From positions 111,995 to 175,994 of the forward strand of contig SIJG01000084.1 of the NCBI GenBank assembly GCA_023374025.1: a stretch of 64,000 nucleotides of DNA. Direction: 5' to 3'. Positions within the stretch are counted from its first letter, which is position 1, and each line of letters opens with the position of its first letter. A model generated the notes under the pieces. It saw nothing but the letters and a program-made list of their open reading frames with translations. It did not search any database and was not told the DNA's origin. This DNA comes from Heterodera schachtii. Its lineage: Eukaryota; Nematoda; Chromadorea; Rhabditida; Heteroderidae. Positions 59,985-64,000 of this stretch are shown here, piece by piece. The position numbers and the translations under genes are program-made.

Positions 59985-60879
59985 GGGGGGGGCAGGGGTG
60001 GAGCGCGGACAGAAAAATCCCGCGGTCGCGGATCGCGCATCGCGGATTCAAATTGCCGCGGTCGCGGATCGCGCATCGCGGATTCAAATTGCCGCGATCG
60101 CGGATCGCGCATCGCGGATTCAAATTGCCGCGGTCGCGGATCGCGCATCGCGGATTCAAATTGCCGCGATCGCGGATCGCGCATTTATCAAAATTTTCCA
60201 ATTTTTTAAACCATTTTTAAAAAATGTTTTTTTTTAATTTTCTTATATAAAAATTCATCATCAGCGTCATGATGCATACAAAATTTGGGACGGGACTGAA
60301 TGGGGGAGGGGGCGGAAATTTGAGAAGGGGTTCCAATCATGCAAACCATATGACTTTTTTTTTTTTTTTTTTGCTTTTCAAACCGTTTTTTCCGGCGCGT
60401 TCTTTCTAAAAAACTTTTGGGGAACTGATTTGGGTGGGTCCGGCGGTGCCGTTAAGCGCCGCCGGGAAAATTTTCGAAAACTTGAATACAATTTGTTAAC
60501 AGATTTTCACCAAAAATGACCAATTTTTAAGATTTTGAGCCAATTTTTTATTATGAAAAAAATAAGTTTTTTAGGGCTCGGCGGTGAATTCCAAAAGAAA
60601 TTTTGGGAAAAATTATCCAATTTTCCATAAATATCTTGCTTTTTCATAAACAAAATTTATTTTTAAATAAGTTTATTATAAAACAATCGTTTCGAAAAAT
60701 TATTTTCCTTTAAAAAATTTTATCCAAAATTGCCGCGGAGTCCCAAATTCCGCGGATCGCGGATTTAAAATCCCGCAGTCGCGGATCGCACATCGCGGAT
60801 TCAAATTGCCGCGGTCGCGAATTGCGGATCGCGGAAAAAAAATGCCGCGAATCGCGGATCGCGGTCGCGCTCCACCCCT

Positions 60880-60888
<9 letters not shown>
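59985..60888. mobile_element. hAT-like element with CGCGGATCGCG units, inserted in a G run
   Basis: Body 59993-60880 (888 bp), ends CAGGGGTGGAGCGCG and CGCGCTCCACCCCTG. It sits in poly-G (10 G on the left, about 29 on the right), so an 8-bp GGGGGGGG duplication is compatible but not provable. The left terminus has five units of 31 bp of the type GGTCGCGGATCGCGCATCGC. The GC-rich core is at 60439-60465. The ORFs in all frames over the units are spurious. Confidence 0.85.
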
Positions 60889-60910
<22 letters not shown>

Positions 60911-62180
60911 AATAATGAAACATTACTTTCTGCTGAGATAAATTATCATAAACATACATATGTTTGTCTCCTATTGCTTTTTGGAAGTGTAGCCTCTATT
61001 AGCCGATTAATTTTTACGTTTTTTCTACTCGAAAATTCCTTTTTTAAATTTCCCTGACAAAGTCAAATTTGCGGCAGAAAAAAAACAACTTGCGAATTGG
61101 CACAACTTAAATATTTTCATTGCCAAAAATTGCCATTAATAATCAGATTTTGATTTTAAAATTATCTTAATTAATATAATTTTGTTGTTTTTTGCTTTGA
61201 CAAAATATTTTGCAAAAACATTTCTTCTGTTTCATTTTTGGGCATTTCAATACAAATTTGCTGTATGAAATTAAGCAAAAAACTATTTTATTAAAAATGA
61301 AAAGAATCGGTGAAGAAAGTGTTGAGCGGCGGACAAAGGCCAAGGAAAAGCAAAAAAGTGCCAACAAAAACGGACAGCAGCGACGATGAGTCAGCTGAAG
61401 GAAACACAGCAGCAGGTTGGTAAATAATGGTTAAAAATAAATTTAAAAAAGCCCATTTTTTAACAATACTTTTTTTTGTTACAAAACTTTAAATACTTTT
61501 TATGGATAATAATGACTTTTTTTGAAAATTAAAAGCAACAAATCTTATTTGTCAGGGGTGTATTATTTTCGTTCAATTATGTTTTGAATTATTTTTTCGA
61601 GCCATTTTCTGCAGAATGTCCGCTTAAATCATGGTGATTGGTTGTATTATTAAACCGAAATTCTCTTCACAAATTGACATTATTTTCAACAAGATTTTGG
61701 GGTTCAAAAATTTGAACATTTTTTAATGCCATTCAATAAAACTTTGAATAATATTTTTTCAATAAAATAAGTTGTTTTATCTTGCCAACAATTTTTCTGA
61801 GAATTTTTTGCTTCAAAATATTCTTATTTTTTGATTTTGACGTCGGTGCAGATAGGCGCCGACGGAAGAAATTTTAAAAATTCTAAATATATTTAGTAGA
61901 TTTTAGTAAAAAAAAAAGGGAAAATTTTTTAATGGGTTTTTAGAGATTTATCTTAAAAATTCTCAAAAATTAAACATTTTTGGCCAAAATCTAACAAATC
62001 ATATCAATGTCTTCAAAAATTTTCCGCCGGCGTCCCCATTACCGTCGGTTCTTAATTATTTTTTATTTTTAATCTTTAAAAGATGCATTACGAAAATTAC
62101 GGCATTTTTTTTTTGCCTAATTTTTTTTTTAAATTTACAAATATCATGATTATCATTTTAGCAGAACCACCAGCGAATAA
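60889..62180. other. Intergenic with GC-rich core; possible small exon at 61300-61413
   Basis: A G run ends near 60909. At 61841-61864 there is a variant of the GC-rich hairpin core. 61300-61413 (+) has a Lys/Ser/Asp-rich open frame (PRKSKKVPTKTDSSDDESAE) ending at a plausible donor; its function is unknown. 61550-61566 has AGGGGTGTATTATTTTC. The acceptor at 62160 could join that exon to the first exon of gene E, but not in its BTB frame. Confidence 0.4.
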
Positions 62181-63335
62181 ATGATTAAGCTGATGTTGAG
62201 CACGGGAGAGCATGCGAATGTGCACTTTTTGGTGGGCGACGGAGACTCAAAAGTGGTGAGTTTTAATTGCATAATTATAATCTTTTTAATTGGGGAATCG
62301 CCCCCGACACTTCGGGGATAAGATTAGCGAAGGTCGGGGACGGGGATTGGTCAAAAATGAGTTATTCTTAGTTAATTTTGCGTATTATTTCAATTTCAAT
62401 CCTTTTAAGCTTGTGAAGGCCCATAAATTCATTATGAAGAACGCTTCCGATGTTCTTGAATTTCTAATTAGCTAAAAAGTACAATATCCCTGGCCTTGTC
62501 CGTCCATCTTTGCAAATTCCCTTCTCCGAATTGCGAAATGTTTTCTTTGCTTATGTCCAGGCTCGCCTTTTCGACTTTGAGGTGGGAGATAAATAATTTA
62601 ATGATAATGAATTTAAGAGGATTTAAATGCAATTATTATTTATATATTTATATATTTTTTAAATAAAATTTAGGAATATTGCAATGATTGTTTGGATTAT
62701 ATTGATGGGAATGCGGACGCTTTGCTCAAATCTGACGGATTTTTGCAAATTGACCAAAAATTGTTATGCGAATTTTTGGAACGCCAATTACAAATCCGTG
62801 AAGAAATTTCTGTCTGGCAAGCAGTAATTTTTTTAATTTAAAAAAGTTACAATTTCATTTTAATTATTTCTCATTAAATTTTAATTGTTTTTTCGGCACT
62901 CTGTTGGGCCGATGAAAAGTGCCGTGAAAATGGCATTGGACCTTCAGCGGAGAATCGCCGTCAAATGCTTGGACCGGCACTGTTTAAAATTCGCTTTCCG
63001 CTCTTCTCAAAAGAGGATTTCTTGGGGAAAATTGGTAAAAAGAAGTCAAAATTTCAAATGCATTATTTGATGACTGCCGTCAAATATTAAATTTAATTTT
63101 AAAAGGAAATTTTTGAATGTTTTTTAGTTCCATCTGGTGTTTTATCAGAAGATGAAGTGCACGCCGTTAATCAGTTCAAATCCCTTCCAAATTGTGATGG
63201 GATTTCCAACAGAATTTTCCCAATGCAATTTCCGACAAATGAACGGTTTATGGAAAAGGGCACACTTTTGCTGGACATTGAAAAAGTGTCGGAATTTGGA
63301 CAAGAGCCTGATGATAGCAGTCGGTGCAGCAAAAA
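62181..63335 (+). pseudogene. Gene E: truncated BTB-BACK-MATH gene
   Basis: Exons: 62181-62255 (MIKLMLSTGEHANVHFLVG), a shortened exon 2 from about 62410 (LVKAHKFIMKNASDVLEF), exon 4 62476-62582, 62674-62823 (YCNDCLDYIDGNADALLKSD), 62896-63034 (ALCWADEKCRENG) and the start of the MATH exon from 63128. A deletion fuses exon 2 to the intron before exon 4, removing the rest of the BTB domain and exon 3 (VEVPDVEAAAFK in its relatives). The MATH exon stops near 63335, where a LINE is inserted. The first donor is GT where genes A-D have GC. The exon 6 acceptor is TTTTTTCG as in gene D, its closest relative. Confidence 0.8.
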
Positions 63336-64000
63336 AATGTACATAAATAAATTTGTTTATTGTTTATTCATAAAAGTAAAAAAGTCATCAGAAGGGGGAA
63401 AACCACTTACTCTGACGACTATCAGATAAATGTGTCGTAGAGTAAGTGATAAAATAAAATATATGAATGATCACAAGAATAAAAAAGACAAAATTATGTG
63501 AAAATAAATAAATAAAATAATTTGAGGTCAAAGTCAAAAGGGGTCGGAACATAATAATACCAAATCACTTAGGAATTTCTTATAATTCTATCTTTTCCGG
63601 TCTTACGTATTACCCTAGTGAAGTTTTAAGTTTTGTTTTAAATTGATTTAAAGAATTTGTTTTTATTAATTCTTTATCGAGTTGATTCCATAATTTGTTA
63701 CCCTCCCAGCAAAGGGAATGAATTTTTTGCCTATTTTATATTTTGTGTTAAATCTGTAAAAGGGGATGTTAAAGCGTGTCGATGGATTAAAAATAGAAAA
63801 TAGTTTCAGATCTGTTCGGCCATAAACAATTTTATGCGCCATGAACAGATCAAACAGCTTTCGCCTATTCTCAAGTGTTGGCAGTTGCAGGTATTCTAAT
63901 CGATTTTGGTATGGAATTGGTGGAAGGCTGCATTTAAAAAATACCCTTTTGGTGAAATATTTTTGACACTTTTCAATTTTTTTAATATTTTTTTGAAGAG
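63336..64000 (-). mobile_element. 3' end of a non-LTR retrotransposon (LINE)
   Basis: On the minus strand the frame contains LPPIPYQNRLEYLQLPTLEN, RRKLFDLFMAHKIVYGRTD and, after a frameshift, NKLWNQLDKELIKTNSLNQF before a TAA at 63610-63612. This pattern is typical of the C terminus of LINE reverse transcriptases (Jockey/CR1-like). 63336-63609 is the 3' UTR, with an AATAAACAATAAAC tail next to gene E and a hairpin at 63404-63448. The element continues beyond the window and is degenerate. Confidence 0.75.

Noticed and set aside
59867..60237. ORFs with repeated RGSRIADSNC-type residues on both strands
   Set aside because: They are translations of the CGCGGATCGCG units of a transposon terminus.

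Overview
The window is nuclear DNA of a nematode, most likely a plant-parasitic tylenchid of the cyst/root-knot group. The reasons are an AT-rich background, short introns, a BTB-BACK-MATH gene family of the kind expanded in those genomes, and a conserved GC-AG intron, a splice class reported as frequent in cyst nematodes. No species is claimed. Nothing here is bacterial. Real genes are split into many short exons, so almost every long single-frame ORF is spurious; the gene models below were assembled by hand from reading frame, splice site and phase.

Layout. 1-4.2 kb holds repeats only. 4.2-8.3 kb (-) is BTB-BACK-MATH-MATH gene A, with a signal-peptide first exon. 8.3-16 kb is dense in repeats and carries one stray MATH exon. 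16.05-17.95 kb (-) is gene C, a decayed BTB-BACK-MATH gene. 19.4-32.2 kb is a second copy of the 4.4-10.6 kb block. It contains gene B, the broken paralogue of A, and is split by a 5.2 kb segment absent from the first copy. That segment carries a ten-exon RBR-type E3 ubiquitin ligase gene like RNF216/TRIAD3 (26.05-29.1 kb, -), again with a signal-peptide first exon. 33.4-33.6 kb keeps a third copy of the BTB signal-peptide exon. 34.05-51.5 kb is a satellite of about 130-bp monomers arranged as a 520-bp four-monomer higher-order repeat, with an inverted end. It runs into two minisatellites and a nine-copy 170-bp tRNA-like tandem repeat that ends at 54.15 kb. 56.3-58.2 kb (+) is gene D, the most complete BTB-BACK-MATH gene. 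62.2-63.3 kb (+) is gene E, internally deleted and cut by the 3' end of a LINE that runs off the window.

The spaces between genes are filled by short non-autonomous DNA transposons. Nine have 8-bp target duplications and terminal inverted repeats, as in the hAT superfamily. Their subterminal regions are arrays of short units that differ from element to element, while many share an internal GC-rich hairpin, a tRNA-like block and a TTAGGGGTGTATTTT motif.

Functionally, both gene types belong to the ubiquitin system: BTB-BACK proteins usually recruit substrates to Cullin-3 ligases through a MATH domain, and RBR proteins are E3 ligases. The signal-peptide exons on A/B and on the RBR gene suggest secreted, possibly host-directed versions. 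That is inference; the exons, phases and lesions are read directly from the sequence.
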